DNA of 64,000 bases from Maratus speciosus. Lineage: Eukaryota > Arthropoda > Arachnida > Araneae > Salticidae. Where the stretch lies: positions 318,242,283 to 318,306,282 of the forward strand of contig OZ010791.1 of the NCBI GenBank assembly GCA_963932465.1, read 5' to 3'. How positions within the stretch are numbered: position 1 is the first letter of the stretch; each line of letters begins with the position of its first letter. The translations under genes were made by a program, and so were the position numbers. Shown one piece after another: positions 46,090 through 56,960 of this stretch. Below the pieces are notes generated by a model that saw only the letters and a list, made by a program, of their open reading frames with translations, did not search any database and had not been told where the DNA came from.

Positions 46090-47357
46090 GGGGGGGGGGG
46101 GGGGGCATGATGACGAATGTCTTAATTTTCCCGTTTTCCACTAGGTGGCAGCATCAATCGGACTCTACTGGCTCTCCTATCGTCCGTTCATTTAACAACA
46201 ATACAGAGACGTTGAAATAACCATTTTTGTGTTAGTTGTGAAGCTTTGATTGTTTACCGCTGCTATGTTATAACTTTTATGTATGTGTAAATAAGCTTTG
46301 CTACAGATACAGTTAAGATATACGTTCCTCTTTAATATTTATGAGTAACTTAGTTTAAATAATACCTATTATCATGAATAAATGTCAATTAATCGCCTTC
46401 CTTCATGGCAGGGAAAACGAATATTTTTTAAACAGGCAGTCCGGGGCAAGATGACGAGCTCGTCCTCCTCAGACCTGTTAGTAGAAAATCAACGTATAAA
46501 CCCTCCAGAAGAACCAGAACTTATGGCAAATGCTGATTCCGATGCACCAAAGAAGTCTGTTAGTGTTTTTGATTTCAAACCATTGCATAAAACAACACGA
46601 TGTGAGAAAAAAAGAAAAAGAAAAACGCTGAGCTCAAGCACTCTTACAAGCACACCCATCAAAGAAATGTTAGAACAAAGAGAAAAGGAGAAGGAAGAAC
46701 AGGAACGTTTAAAAAACAGGGAAAAGATGTTCGTGAAGCTAAAAAGGGAGTAAAAACACCCAAACTAAGTTCCTGTAGGCCTAAGTCTATTAAATCCAGG
46801 CCAAACAGAAACAGTCCAGTTGCATCAACTTCAAAGAATGTTGTTTTCAGATGTCCTGCTTGTGACGAGGAATATTGTAACCCACCAACAGAAGAATGGA
46901 CCCAGTGCTGCAAATGCCAAGAGTGGTGGCATGAGGAATGTTCCAATTATGAAAATTGCATTTTTATCAGTGACTATTGTTAGCTGCACAACTAAACACA
47001 TGAACATTACGTTACAATGCATTATGCTTAGCTTGATACTTTGTAAGACGTAAAAACACAGTTATCATTTCTTAAATCATGTAACATATTAAAAAAAAAA
47101 TATGTTCAACCTTTTTCAGTGTTGTCATATTGCCCCAAGGTCAAAGCCATCTTGCCCCAGTACTGGGGCAAGATGACGATTTGTTAATGTTATGGAAAAA
47201 TAAAATTATCCTTTTTTTTTTGAAAAAATAAATGAAATATATTTAATACTACAAAGGAATACGCTAACATTTCATGTAAAATTAATTTTACTATACTTAA
47301 AAATAAATTAATAAACAACAAAATTTTTTAGCATAGTCATCTTGCCCTGGTCTCTCC
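46090..47357 (+). mobile_element. Tigger-like element with GGGCAAGATGACGA ends
   Basis: Flanked by TA (46088-46089, 47358-47359). The left end is a G-run followed by GCATGATGACGA; the inverted right end reads GGAGAGACCAGGGCAAGATGAC. The motif GGGGCAAGATGACGA also occurs inside at 46443 and, as a head-to-head pair, at about 47143-47176. The G-run (16 bases) probably replaced the original first bases or is mis-assembled. It contains only the C-terminal part of a transposase, so it is an internal-deletion derivative. Confidence 0.7.
46382..46982 (+). pseudogene. Tigger/pogo-type transposase C-terminus with zinc finger
   Basis: The first frame (46382-46753) contains SVFDFKPLHKTTRCEKKRKR and TSTPIKEMLEQREKEKEEQE, the Lys/Glu-rich tail that follows the DDE domain in Tigger-type transposases. 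A frameshift near 46725 leads to a second frame with FRCPACDEEYC, WTQCCKCQEWWHEECSNYE and a final DYC before a stop at 46980-46982. The Cys/His pattern is a PHD-like finger. The DDE catalytic domain and the DNA-binding CENP-B domain are absent. Confidence 0.72.
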
Positions 47358-47359
47358 TA

Positions 47360-47826
47360 CTTACATTTATGAATTGCACTTCAAAATGCTTCCTAACAAC
47401 CCATTACTTATTACAATGAAATATCTAAAATATAACAATGGGAGGCGCCTAATGGAAATGCATGAAGCCTAATTTTATGAATTACACTAGTGAATTCAAA
47501 TCAAATGATATATAATAATATTTCGATAGGTAGCATTTTTATTTTACAATTTTACAAAAGCTTATTTTTAAATATATAATTGATCTTATATAATCCATCA
47601 CGAAAACAGACGTCAGATGTTGCGACAGTGGTGAAATCATCTCGTTCCCGAACGCCCCTTCTCCCAGTGAAAGAGAAGTAAATGGCAACCTTATTACAAA
47701 ATATAGCTACTGAGAATATCCTTATCAATCTCAGTAATTAATTTTATTTTAACTGGAGAATGCTGCACCCCCATCCACCGCCGCTGAAAAATGTAAATAA
47801 TTGGTACAAATAAAGAAATGCCTAAT
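47360..47826. other. Non-coding spacer
   Basis: No feature recognised. A slightly GC-richer patch at 47600-47680 is unassigned. Confidence 0.5.
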
Positions 47827-47828
47827 TA

Positions 47829-49119
47829 CAGTGGTGGCCAAAATTGTGGGCATTTTTTGAAATTCATATGTTTCATAACTTTGTGTACTTATACAATATA
47901 TTAATTTTCACTTAAATACATATGTTTATCTATCAAATTCAAGGAATTATAATGTAGAATTTAATAAAAAAATAGAATTAAAATATCTGCATTACAAAAA
48001 TTTTACACTTACTTTAGTCTAAAATACTAACACAATTAGTCATGAATGTTGAAGTATATTGCAATAAAAGCTTCCTAGCCAAGCACACTGCCTGTTCTGA
48101 GAACCACTCAAATGTCAGTAACTAAACTGTAGTATGTTTTGACTTGTAAAAACGGTATTTTGCTGGAATGAATTCTGCAGAAGTGTGAATACTAGTGTAA
48201 CTAAAATAAATAATTTTTTTTTTTCTTAATACAAATTATTTAAAACAATGTCATTAAAAACAAGATCTGATTGGACGCCTAAAAAAAGAGAAGCAAAATT
48301 GCCATATTGAGAGAAAAGGGTCTATCTTTACGTTAAAATTGCAAGACAGGTTGCTGGATCAGTCACTTTATCTGGCGTACGAATGTTGTGCTTACGTTAT
48401 GATGAAACTAAATCAGTGATAAATACGGCAAGATCACTTCTGACGATAGAAAGATAAAAATGATATGCCTGAATGATAGAAGAATTTCATCAGATGCTGT
48501 TAAATGTGAAATAAATGGAATGGGTATTTCAGTTAGTTCAAGAACAATAAAGAGAAGATTAGCAGGTTTCGGACTGTAAGGTAGAATTCCGAGGAAAAAA
48601 AATATATCTTCGGCAACGCAAGAAACGAGTTCAGTGGGCAAAAGAACACGTTAATTAGCCAGGAAACAGCCCTGATCTGAATCTTATAGAAAATTTGTGC
48701 CGACATTTGAAAATTCTTATACAAAAAAGTGTCTATCTAATAACACGCAACTTATTGATGCCATAATTGATTCTTGGCATCATGTGATTTAAAAGGATAA
48801 ACTCCAAACACTAGTTCTCTCAATGAAAACACGCTATGAAGGTATAATAAAGAATAGTTGTTATCCCACTAAATATTGAATTTGTAAGTGTAACTTTAAA
48901 GTATAATGAAATCTAAAATTGATCTTTTTTTTTGTGACCGTAACTTGTTTTGTAATGCAGATATTTTAATTAGAATTTTTTTATTAAATTCTACATTACA
49001 TTTCCTTGAATTTGATATAAAAACATTTATATTTAAGTGAAATGCACTATATTCTTAAAGCACACAAATTTGTAAAATATGAAAATTTCATAAAATGTCC
49101 ACAATTTTGTCCACCATTC
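47829..49119 (+). mobile_element. Tc1-like element with about 180-bp inverted ends
   Basis: The ends CAGTGGTGGCCAAAATTGTG and (inverse) GAATGGTGGACAAAATTGTG are flanked by TA (47827-47828, 49120-49121). Inverted similarity resumes about 110-180 bp inward, with TCAAATTCAAGGAATTATAA-like and TAATGCAGATATTTTAATT-like blocks on both sides, so the arms are long, as in IR/DR-type Tc1 elements. It contains an internally deleted transposase. Confidence 0.9.
48249..48880 (+). pseudogene. Tc1 transposase, internally deleted
   Basis: Starts near ATG 48249 with TRSDWTPKKREAK, then frameshifts and stops. Later segments are SDAVKCEINGMGISVSSRTI and KRRLAGFGL, from the second helix-turn-helix region. RKKRVQWAKEHVN is then joined directly to PGNSPDLNLIENL. 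The joined segments normally lie about 100 residues apart, so the part with the first two catalytic Asp residues has been deleted. The last catalytic region (SPDLNLIENL) is kept. Confidence 0.85.
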
Positions 49120-49121
49120 TA

Positions 49122-49795
49122 TAATATTTTATAATAAACAAAGAATTTTCCTGTATACTGCATTACTAATTTTGGTATTTTATAATTTAATTAAGAAGCG
49201 TTACGCATTGATGATATTTAAAAAAATGGTGCAGTTTTTATCTCGTTACGTCCAATGGAAATGGTCTCATATTGAGAGAATCTACGGAGTTACGGAGCTC
49301 TAATGTAGAATGGAATTTTAACTCCGCAGTCTGCTTCGTCCTCTGAAGCCACATCGCACAATTTTAAGTGCGACTTTTCCATGAGTAGTGTCTCGTAATT
49401 CTTCTACCGTCACAAATCTTCGCAAGTTATGTCAGTGAGCGAAATCAGTGTTTTGACATCGTTTTTCTTCAAACATATAAATAATGATTAACATTTATGG
49501 TAATATTGTATTCATACGCGGACCGTTGTCTTCAGTGAAAACGTATAGGAAATTAGCACTCCATAATATATTAGAGCTCGGTGACGAAATCATAGTATAA
49601 CCGTTTATTTAAATACATCAAAACCGATCATTACAAAAGCTAATGACGTAATTTTCACCACCAATATTGTTGCACGCTCCATAAATTAGGCCATTATTTA
49701 ACTTTATCGTTTCTTTTTCAATAACACATACTGTGCTATTGCACCATAAAATATAATAAATAAAGACACAATCTTACTTAATGATACAAAAAACA
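49122..49795. other. Non-coding spacer
   Basis: No gene recognised. A patch at 49240-49450 is less AT-rich and carries no motif I can name. Confidence 0.5.
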
Positions 49796-49828
49796 CGAAA
49801 TTTAATAAGCTAAAAGTTAAATTATACG

Positions 49829-49857
49829 TTTCGAGCTGTTTCTACAGCCATCTCCAG
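49829..49857 (-). ncRNA. Hammerhead-ribozyme-like relic in the Penelope terminal repeat
   Basis: On the minus strand CTGGAGA (49857-49851) is followed by a short stem GCTGT-loop-ACAGC and then GAAA (49832-49829). The hammerhead core is CUGANGA, stem II, GAAA. Only one core base differs here (A6 to G), which should prevent cleavage. Hammerhead motifs at this position are known in Penelope-like elements. Stems I and III were not verified. Confidence 0.55.
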
Positions 49858-50299
49858 GAGAAATATGATGGTTAATTGACTAAAAAAATCAGAGATGAAG
49901 GTTTCCTGAGCTAGAGATAATTTGCCGAACACTGACTAAAGATATGAAAACAAAAATGTAGTGGTGCCATCCAATAAAAATAAATATACTTATTAATGAA
50001 ATGACTGCAAATAAATCGAAAGTTCGAATGAAAAAACCACGAGTGTCGCCATATAATCATGATGGCCAGAACCACATTCAACAAAGTTTTCATTCAAGTT
50101 TTCGGCAACATGATTCAAGTTTAAATTGAAATATTGGAATTACATACAGAATTGTGACTTTATGATATTATGCCAGATTTTTGGAATATTATAGGATAAA
50201 ATATCGTTACAAGGCTTATTCTCACGTGCAATGATTTCAATTGATTCTCTAATTTTACTTTCAAAAGGGTTATTGCAAGGAACTATAATTTTTGCCTCA

Positions 50300-50626
50300 T
50301 TAATAGCAGACTTCATTAGCTAAGTAGAACCTAGAAAGGGCTGTATTCTGTTTATGTTGTTTAATGTCCCCGTGATGCTCCATAATCCTTACTGATAACT
50401 TACGTTTTGTCATGCCGATGTAGATTTTTTCAACATTATTAGATAAAGTGATAGGGATTTCGTATATACCAGATTTTTTATCCATTGCGATCCTATCGAT
50501 CTTATCACTGAGGATATCAAGAAGGTTAGGAGATGGAATAGCGACCAACTTTATATTATATTTCTGTATGACCTTTTTTAGCTTTTCAAATATAGTGGGA
50601 ACGTAGCAAAATTCTATGTAGACCAC
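50300..50626 (-). pseudogene. Penelope-like GIY-YIG endonuclease fragment
   Basis: A 108-codon frame carries KKVIQKYNIKLVAIP, DKIDRIAMDKKSGIYEIP, YIGMTKRKLSVRIMEHH and TALSRFYLANE. The GIY and YIG motifs, the following Arg (TKRKLSVRI) and the His/Glu region match the family of GIY-YIG nucleases that make target nicks for Penelope-like retroelements. The cysteines between GIY and YIG that are usual in these elements are missing. It has no reverse transcriptase partner here. Confidence 0.82.
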
Positions 50627-50640
50627 AAGTTGATTATTAT

Positions 50641-53155
50641 CCAGTCGTTAGCATGAATGGGCATTTTTTTTATTTTTTCAGGTATTCATTTTCTTTTAAA
50701 TATGATACCATTTTCGCTGGTGGAAGCATGTTTTTGACTTTTGAAATGAGTTCCGGTAAATTGAATTACATTATTTTAAAGAGAAGTAGTTGTAGCCGGT
50801 TATAGAATGAAACATAATTTCACGTGTAGGCTCAGTAATCTGGTTTTCAGCAAATTGGTATATTTTATAAAGTATGGCGCAGCACAAATTAAATTTCATT
50901 GTTGTAATTTTATTTGTGCTTATGATTGTATCAAATTTTTACATTTATGAATGAACACTCGCCACCCTGTTTATGTAACTTTTATCGTACATTAAGCAAA
51001 TACATTGTTGCCATCATTACTCTTGTTTGTCGCAAAATTCTCCTTTCAAACCTGATCACTGAACCTTAGCGAAGTCTATTATTGGCGACAAGAATCAATT
51101 ATTAAAATAACAAATCATAATTTTATATACAAGCATCGTTAACGTGTTCTGGTTACTTACAACCACTGCCATATTTTAATTTAATTTAATTTAGAAAAGA
51201 TTTTAGTAATCTATTATTCATTTAATTTTAATATTCGCATTCTAAAATTATTTTAATTCCTTCCTTTTTTCAAACTTCACCTGTAAGATTTTCTTTGTTA
51301 AGTAACATTTCATTTTATTTTAAAATCATAAACGTAGTTTTTAAATTTGTACTTCCGGCAAAAGAATTCTCTGGTACATTTCACAGCCTTCTATTTCTTA
51401 TATCATTTCCTTTTGTAGCTCCGCCCCTTAGCCAATAATATTTAATTCAGTTTAATACGTAATTTCAAAAATTGTAACACTTTACTTCTATTTGGCATCT
51501 TATCTTTTTGAAATTTATAAAATTTCCTCTAATTTAAAACAGTTTTTATATGCTTTAGCAGTGCATTTTATGCCAACGCAAGGCTCCTGTATGTTTGTTC
51601 CTGCGAAATTGGCGAATTTCAATTGTTACAGCAACCTTTTTCCTCTCTTGTACACAGAGCTTGTGCGTTTCTCAGTTGGGTTCGGATTTCAATGCATATT
51701 GGTTCTCCCTTTGCCGTTCTGTGAAGATTCTTATGCGTGCAGCGAAAATAATAATATTGAAATACAGTTATTTTTAAAAATTAAGATGATGTGATCGGCT
51801 GCATAATTTTCTTTCGTTTGCGGTGAGATTTCATAACAGTTCTACCAACGGAGATGCAACGGCAAGTCTTCAGAATAATAAGTGGGTTAAAACCTACTGA
51901 TGGCTGCATATCATGAGCCATTATTATTTTTCTTTCAACTGGTGCTTGCGTTAGAAGTTGTTGAATTCGATTCTAAAAACCACCTAAATGCCTTGTCATT
52001 TTAGACATGTGCGTCCACACTCCCCGAGTGAAAATATTATTATTCTTATTATGACAAGTCGTTAATAAAAAGATGATCGATGTTATTTCTTCCTTAAAAA
52101 TGCATCTATAAACATGAGATGTCCTTTTCGAATATATTTTTTTTCAAGACGAAATCTTTTTTTTAAATAAAGGAATTTCAAGCTGATTTTTCCTGTGCAG
52201 TCATTTTATTTGCATCCTCCACTACTTTGTCTTTAGGTTACTTCAGGTAATAATTTTATTTCTTATTTCCTTTCTTCTTGTTTTTTTTTTCAAGAATATC
52301 TGAATACTTATTTAAGAATCATTTTTAAAATTATTGTTATGTCAGTGTCGTCTTTTCTAGCCACAGCACAGTGTAACAAACACTATACGATACATATTTA
52401 TCACGTGGATTCAGTTCGAAAACAAGTTTTCATTTTCCCCAAAATCTACAAAAAGAATGTTAAATGAGCATGTGTTACATCGGCATCACATGCAACTGCA
52501 ATATTATTAATTACATTAGTAGAAATCTTATTTAAAAATAACAACAACAAAAAAAAAATACTACACGGACTAACCTCTCTTATTAAAAGTGATGCCTTAC
52601 TTGGGAAATTTTCTACCCATTTTATTTCAAGGAAACCAAAATGAAGATTCTTGTATTTTTTCAAATAAGTTTCGATAGAGAAAAATAGTAGAAAATTTTT
52701 ATTTCATTGTAAGTGACTGAAGTGAAAGAAAATGTGTTGATTTTGAGTAAATAAAGAATTTGGGCCAAAAGGTGAATTCCTATGCGATATAACTTTTTTC
52801 TTTTTTATATTTTCTATAAAGTACATATTTTCCATTTTTTCCGATTCATGGAATATGTCTCTGAATACTTCTTGTTGAATGTAAAGAAAAAATATGTACG
52901 TAAGTGTAACTCTGACGACATATTGACGCTGACAGCACCTTACTAATAAATTTTGCTTTTACTGATTTTTTTTTTAATCCTGTACACATCGCATTATTTC
53001 ACACTTTATACCTTTAAACAGGAAAGTAAATTTTCTTTTACATGAAATTTGTTTGAAAACTGAATCTCTTTTTTCTAATTTTTTAAGGTTTTAAAAATAA
53101 TTTCAAAGAAGGCTTTTTTTTTATATCTTTCACGAGGAGCACAATTACCAATGAT
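50641..53155. other. Non-coding stretch
   Basis: No gene recognised. The part at 51540-51760 is less AT-rich but its overlapping frames match nothing I know. T-runs and A-runs are common (for example 52280-52290 and 52550-52560). Confidence 0.5.
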
Positions 53156-53269
53156 TCAGAGGTGTAGCCATGGGGGTGGGGTGCAGGGGTCCCTCCCCCC
53201 GAAAGAAGAACTGGTTTAGTGAATCATGGCTACAACCGTAAAAACTGCTAAGACAAAATCACAAAGAAT

Positions 53270-53400
53270 CTATGATACATTCCGCTTTAGACAGGTGTTC
53301 GTCTTAGAAGGTATAATTGAAAGGTATGTTTTTCTTTGGGGCTATGAACTTTTCCGTTTTAGGGAGGATTCCGTTATAAACACTTTCCTCTTTCACAGTA
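53270..53400. repeat. Degenerate TTCCG-TTTTAGACAG motif array
   Basis: Contains CATTCCGCTTTAGACAGGTG, TTCGTCTTAGAAGG, TTTCCGTTTTAGGGAGG and ATTCCGTTATAAACAC in succession, spaced about 17-20 bp within pairs. The same motif makes up the terminal region of the Tigger-like element at 11518-12541, so this is probably the decayed arm of a related element. Confidence 0.5.
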
Positions 53401-53509
53401 TCCATTAAAACTGCTAAAACGTACTCACTTCCCAAACTTTTTTCTTACGTTTTTCATTTTGGTGGCCCCATTTCTCATAAACACGACCGCCTTCACCCTC
53501 CACCTCCAC

Positions 53510-53702
53510 TCAAGGAGATAACGTAAACATGCTTTTTTCATTACTAATCTTCTTATCACAACCACATAATAAATCAATGCAAATTACATTGATATTTCTA
53601 ACATTTTGTGACCAACCATTTTTGTGACTACCGCCATTACCGATATTATTTTCGCATACCCCCAGCAGACTCGCGCCACGTAACCCAGGTTGGAAACCGC
53701 TG
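53510..53702 (-). mobile_element. Solo terminus of a hAT-like element
   Basis: On the minus strand the segment begins CAGCGGTTTCCAACCTGGG, followed by CGCGAGTCTGCTGGGGGTAT. This is the general form of hAT (Charlie-type) ends as I remember them. No opposite end or 8-bp duplication was found. Confidence 0.4.
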
Positions 53703-53736
53703 CTATAACACACCTCTAAAGAGTATAAATCTATTA

Positions 53737-53984
53737 CAGTAAAATCTGTGAAGATTACCTATCTCAAAGGAAAACAATTCAAGGTTCGACGTAAACAACA
53801 CTATATATTTATGCTTGCTAACGTTTGAAACCTATCTGAAATGAAACTTGTTCAAATTGTGATTCCTTCTTGGCAGGTTTTCTGTAAACACGTAATTCTC
53901 TCATAAACAAAAACATTTTAAGGTTCCAAGACAGAAAGATAACTATGCAAGTATACCTGCTATTCCGTTTACACAAATTTACTG
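53737..53984. mobile_element. 248-bp Tigger-like MITE
   Basis: The ends CAGTAAAATCTGTGAAG and (inverse) CAGTAAATTTGTGTAAACG are flanked by TA (53735-53736, 53985-53986). The first seven bases match perfectly and the rest partly. The terminal CAGTAAA is shared with the 11518-12541 element. Inside are TTCCG and AAGACAG motifs of the same family. Confidence 0.65.
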
Positions 53985-54514
53985 TAACTAGATTAAACTT
54001 AAAACTTCTTTATCTTGGACTTCGATGGGTCCAACTGTTGCCGATATTTATGAGAAAGAACGAGTTTATACGAACGCAATAACGGTATATTGATTGAGTT
54101 TCGCTACCCTTATCTTTTTTCACTTTATAACGGACAATTTTAACAATTACTTTAAATCTGCTGCCTGCAATTAATTGCCTGCAGCGTTATTTTTGACTGG
54201 TTATTTGTTACCACTTTTAAAATACACTGGCGAGAAAAATTAAAAGAACAACCATGAGGTGCTTTATGTTAATTCTATTAAGGAAACCTCCAGAAAGGTT
54301 ATTGGATAGTAACTCAATGTCAACGTTATCACGTAATTCCACGAGATCAATATTCGCTAGAGAAAAATATACACATTTTTCAGCCTCAGCCCGTTCTTTC
54401 GGTTCACGTATGAAAAGGAGTGCACGTGGGTAATTTGAAGTCTAATTTTAAAGCTTGTACGTGTAATTAGGTAACACTTTCGCTTATAGTGGTGGAATAT
54501 GTCGTCCAGATGAC

Positions 54515-55230
54515 ATTTGACTGATTGTGAGAAATTGCGTGCGATAGAGAGAATGGAATCAGGACAGTCACACTCAAGGGTCTGTAAAGACTTAAAAATA
54601 GCCAAAAGTGTCATGTCAAGAATCTGGAAACGGTTTAAAGACACTGATATAATGTGACAGACAACCAAGCCAAGGTAGAAAACGTGCCACAATAGGCTCT
54701 CATGCCCGTTATTTGCCAACGATTGCTAAAAGAAATAGGTACTTGACGTCAGTTCATATTACAAGGGAGTTTGCTGCAGCAACAGGAACTCGTATAATCT
54801 GGTTTATTGTGAGTGACACGCTGCATGCAAAGAAAACCATGATTTGTGTTCCACTAACTCCGGTAGCGAAATGCGCCCGGTTAAAGCGGTGCAGCGATCA
54901 TCGTCATTGGAGTACACGGATTGGAGCCGAGTTCTCTTTACCGATGAATCCCGATTTTGTTGAAAAAGTTACTAGAGACATGTTATCATATGGAGGGAGA
55001 AAATCACGCGCAATAAGCGTGCAAATATCCGTGAAAGACAACGATATAAAGGTCGTGGAATCATAGTATGGACGGGCATCATATTGAATGGCGACAGAGA
55101 CCGACGCATTTTTACCAGTGCAACTGTGAATGCTGAAATATACAGAGATGAGGTTCTTGAGCCTCATGTCAAGTTGTTTAAGGGTGCAATCGGATGATTA
55201 GGGATTTTATTCTTATAAATGATTCCGTGG
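54515..55230 (+). pseudogene. Tc1 transposase relic
   Basis: Pieces in several frames: LRAIERMESGQSHSRVCKDL and SVMSRIWKRFKDTDI (helix-turn-helix region), REFAAATGTRI, then WSRVLFTDESRF with the first catalytic Asp. IWREKITRNKRANIRERQRY, VNAEIYRDEVLEPHVKLF and a degraded DFILINDS, where the second Asp lies, follow. The last catalytic region is absent. At least three frameshifts and several stops are present. Confidence 0.85.
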
Positions 55231-55255
55231 AAGTGCGCTACCCACTTCCACGGAA
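55223..55255. repeat. Perfect 13-bp hairpin at the Tc1 break point
   Basis: TTCCGTGGAAGTG and CACTTCCACGGAA are separated by 7 bases. It lies exactly where Tc1 transposase similarity fades. It may be a template-switch product or the end of another element. Confidence 0.85.
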
Positions 55256-55260
55256 CTCCA

Positions 55261-56073
55261 AAGTGTCCCTTCCAGAGCTGCATAAATCCCACCCAGAAAA
55301 AAAAAGTCTGTATTCAACATTACCTTTGAAGCCAATTACTATTTGTGAAAGCTCAGTTTAACATTGCTTCAAGAAATTTCATGGTGGTAATAAGAGTTCT
55401 GTGTATGAATAGGTCTCGGAAGACATTTTGTCTTTAATAATGAGATATTGAAAGCATAAATTGATGCTAAACAACGTACCAAAATCCGAAGATTACTGCT
55501 GAACTTGGAGAATGCTCTAAAATTGTTCCGAATCATCTAAAATAAATCGGTTGGGAAGTAGAAAAACAGAAACCTCTAATTTTTACGCATTCTAATACTT
55601 CCAAAAAAGCGTTAATCAATCGCAAATAAACTTATTACAAAAATGTAACTTCCTTAAAGACGACCAGATATCGGAAACAACTATTAGATCGAATATGGTA
55701 TCAAAAATGGCGAGACATAAAACATGGAAACCCAAAAGAATTAAGGCTGAATTAGAGAATTGTAACAAAACTACTTTTTCCAGCATGAACTATATTTGAT
55801 GTTTGTGCTTCTAACATTACTAGCTTCTGTAGCTGAAAATGCAATACCTTTTTCCTAAAGTTAAAACCTTATCTCAAAAACTCCCATGCGGAGCGCGGCG
55901 GATCGCGTGAACGGCTCATGCGATTGACACATGTGAAATCATTATCCAATACCTATCACAGCACAAGTTCTTAATTCAATGCCAAAAAATTAACAATGGA
56001 AATTGCTGTTTTAAACTTAACCACTTGATCCTAACTTTATTGAAGGCAAATGTTATATAATATTAAACTTGAT
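55261..56073. other. Non-coding stretch
   Basis: No gene recognised. Stretches in 55300-55760 look like former coding DNA in composition, with few long A/T runs, but I could not assign a family. A CpG-rich spot lies at 55885-55915. Confidence 0.4.
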
Positions 56074-56077
56074 TTAA

Positions 56078-56288
56078 CCCATTCGCTGCCAAATCTATAA
56101 ATTAAGAATTTTCAAATTTCTAGTTGAAAGTCGTTTGCCACCACAAATTCAGAAAGGTAAATTTTGCTTTACTAACACGGCGAAATTTCTGCCAATAAAT
56201 GAGGCAATTTTTTTAATTCTAAAATAGTGGGGACAAAGTAATTAATAAATTAAAGCCACGAGAATACTCGTCGATGACAGCTAATGAG
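56078..56288. mobile_element. 211-bp TTAA-flanked MITE
   Basis: Flanked by TTAA (56074-56077, 56289-56292). The terminal repeats CCCATTCGCTGCCA and (inverse) CTCATTAGCTGTCA agree at 11 of 14 positions. Just inside the right end is a palindrome-type unit ACGAGAATACTCGT. No coding frame. Confidence 0.78.
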
Positions 56289-56629
56289 TTAATTAAATTT
56301 AACTCTTCAGTATGCGCTCAGCTTTTTACATCATAGAGAAACTTTTTCACTGGTAAATATTAATGTAACTTCAATATATTATTAGTTGCAGTTATAGAGA
56401 TTGGCCTTATATTTTTTAACCATGCTTTTTGTTTTAATTAAGAAATTAAATAAGGATATAACCCCCTTAAATACTTAAAGTTACTCGAAATACTTTTATT
56501 ATATATACATAGTCAAGACAAGGTTGCAAGGGACTGTTAAAAAGCTCCATTTTAGAGAGTCTTACATATAAAGAAGTGTAATTAATTATGCTTCTAAGAT
56601 ACACTACCTCAATAAGATCTATTGTTCGT

Positions 56630-56960
56630 TTCGTCGGGGTTCTGCAACTCTTCCGTTTGAGACAGGTTTCCGTGATAGAAAGATTCCGCTTTCACATGAA
56701 AATCCCCTTTCATACAAGTTTTTAGCAAATTTAATTGTACCGCAATTCATATTAAGATCATATAACGCTTCCGTTAAAGACAGGACTCTGTTACAGATAA
56801 CTACTATTTTGACAAGTTTTATTCTATTCATGTGACATAAATAAGTATGTTTATATAAATACACAAAACGTAAAAATGTAACCTGCCTATAACGGAATTA
56901 TACCTTAAACAGAAATGTTCCATAGTGCTACCGAAAAGAATACTATACAAATATACCTGA
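56630..56960. repeat. Second TTCCG-GAGACAG motif array
   Basis: Contains CTTCCGTTTGAGACAGG, TTTCCGTGATAGAAAG, ATTCCGCTTTCAC, CTTCCGTTAAAGACAGG, ACTCTGTTACAGA and, near the end, CTATAACGGAATTA in opposite sense. It has the same character as 53270-53400 and is probably the arm of a Tigger-like relic. Confidence 0.5.

Larger units (their letters stand above)
49796..50640 (-). mobile_element. Penelope-like element, 5'-truncated
   Basis: On the minus strand the C-terminal coding part with the GIY-YIG nuclease (50626-50300) is followed by a 3' region that ends with the CTGGAGATGGCTGTAGAAAC-type sequence characteristic of Penelope-like terminal repeats (49827-49858). Reverse transcriptase is not recognised upstream of 50640, so the copy is truncated. 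The outer borders are approximate. Confidence 0.75.
54225..55260 (+). mobile_element. Tc1-like element, 3'-truncated
   Basis: The left end CACTGGCGAGAAAAATTAAA follows a TA (54223-54224), in Tc1 style. A transposase relic occupies 54515-55230. No inverted right end was found downstream before about 55900, so the 3' part is missing or unrecognisable. Confidence 0.65.
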
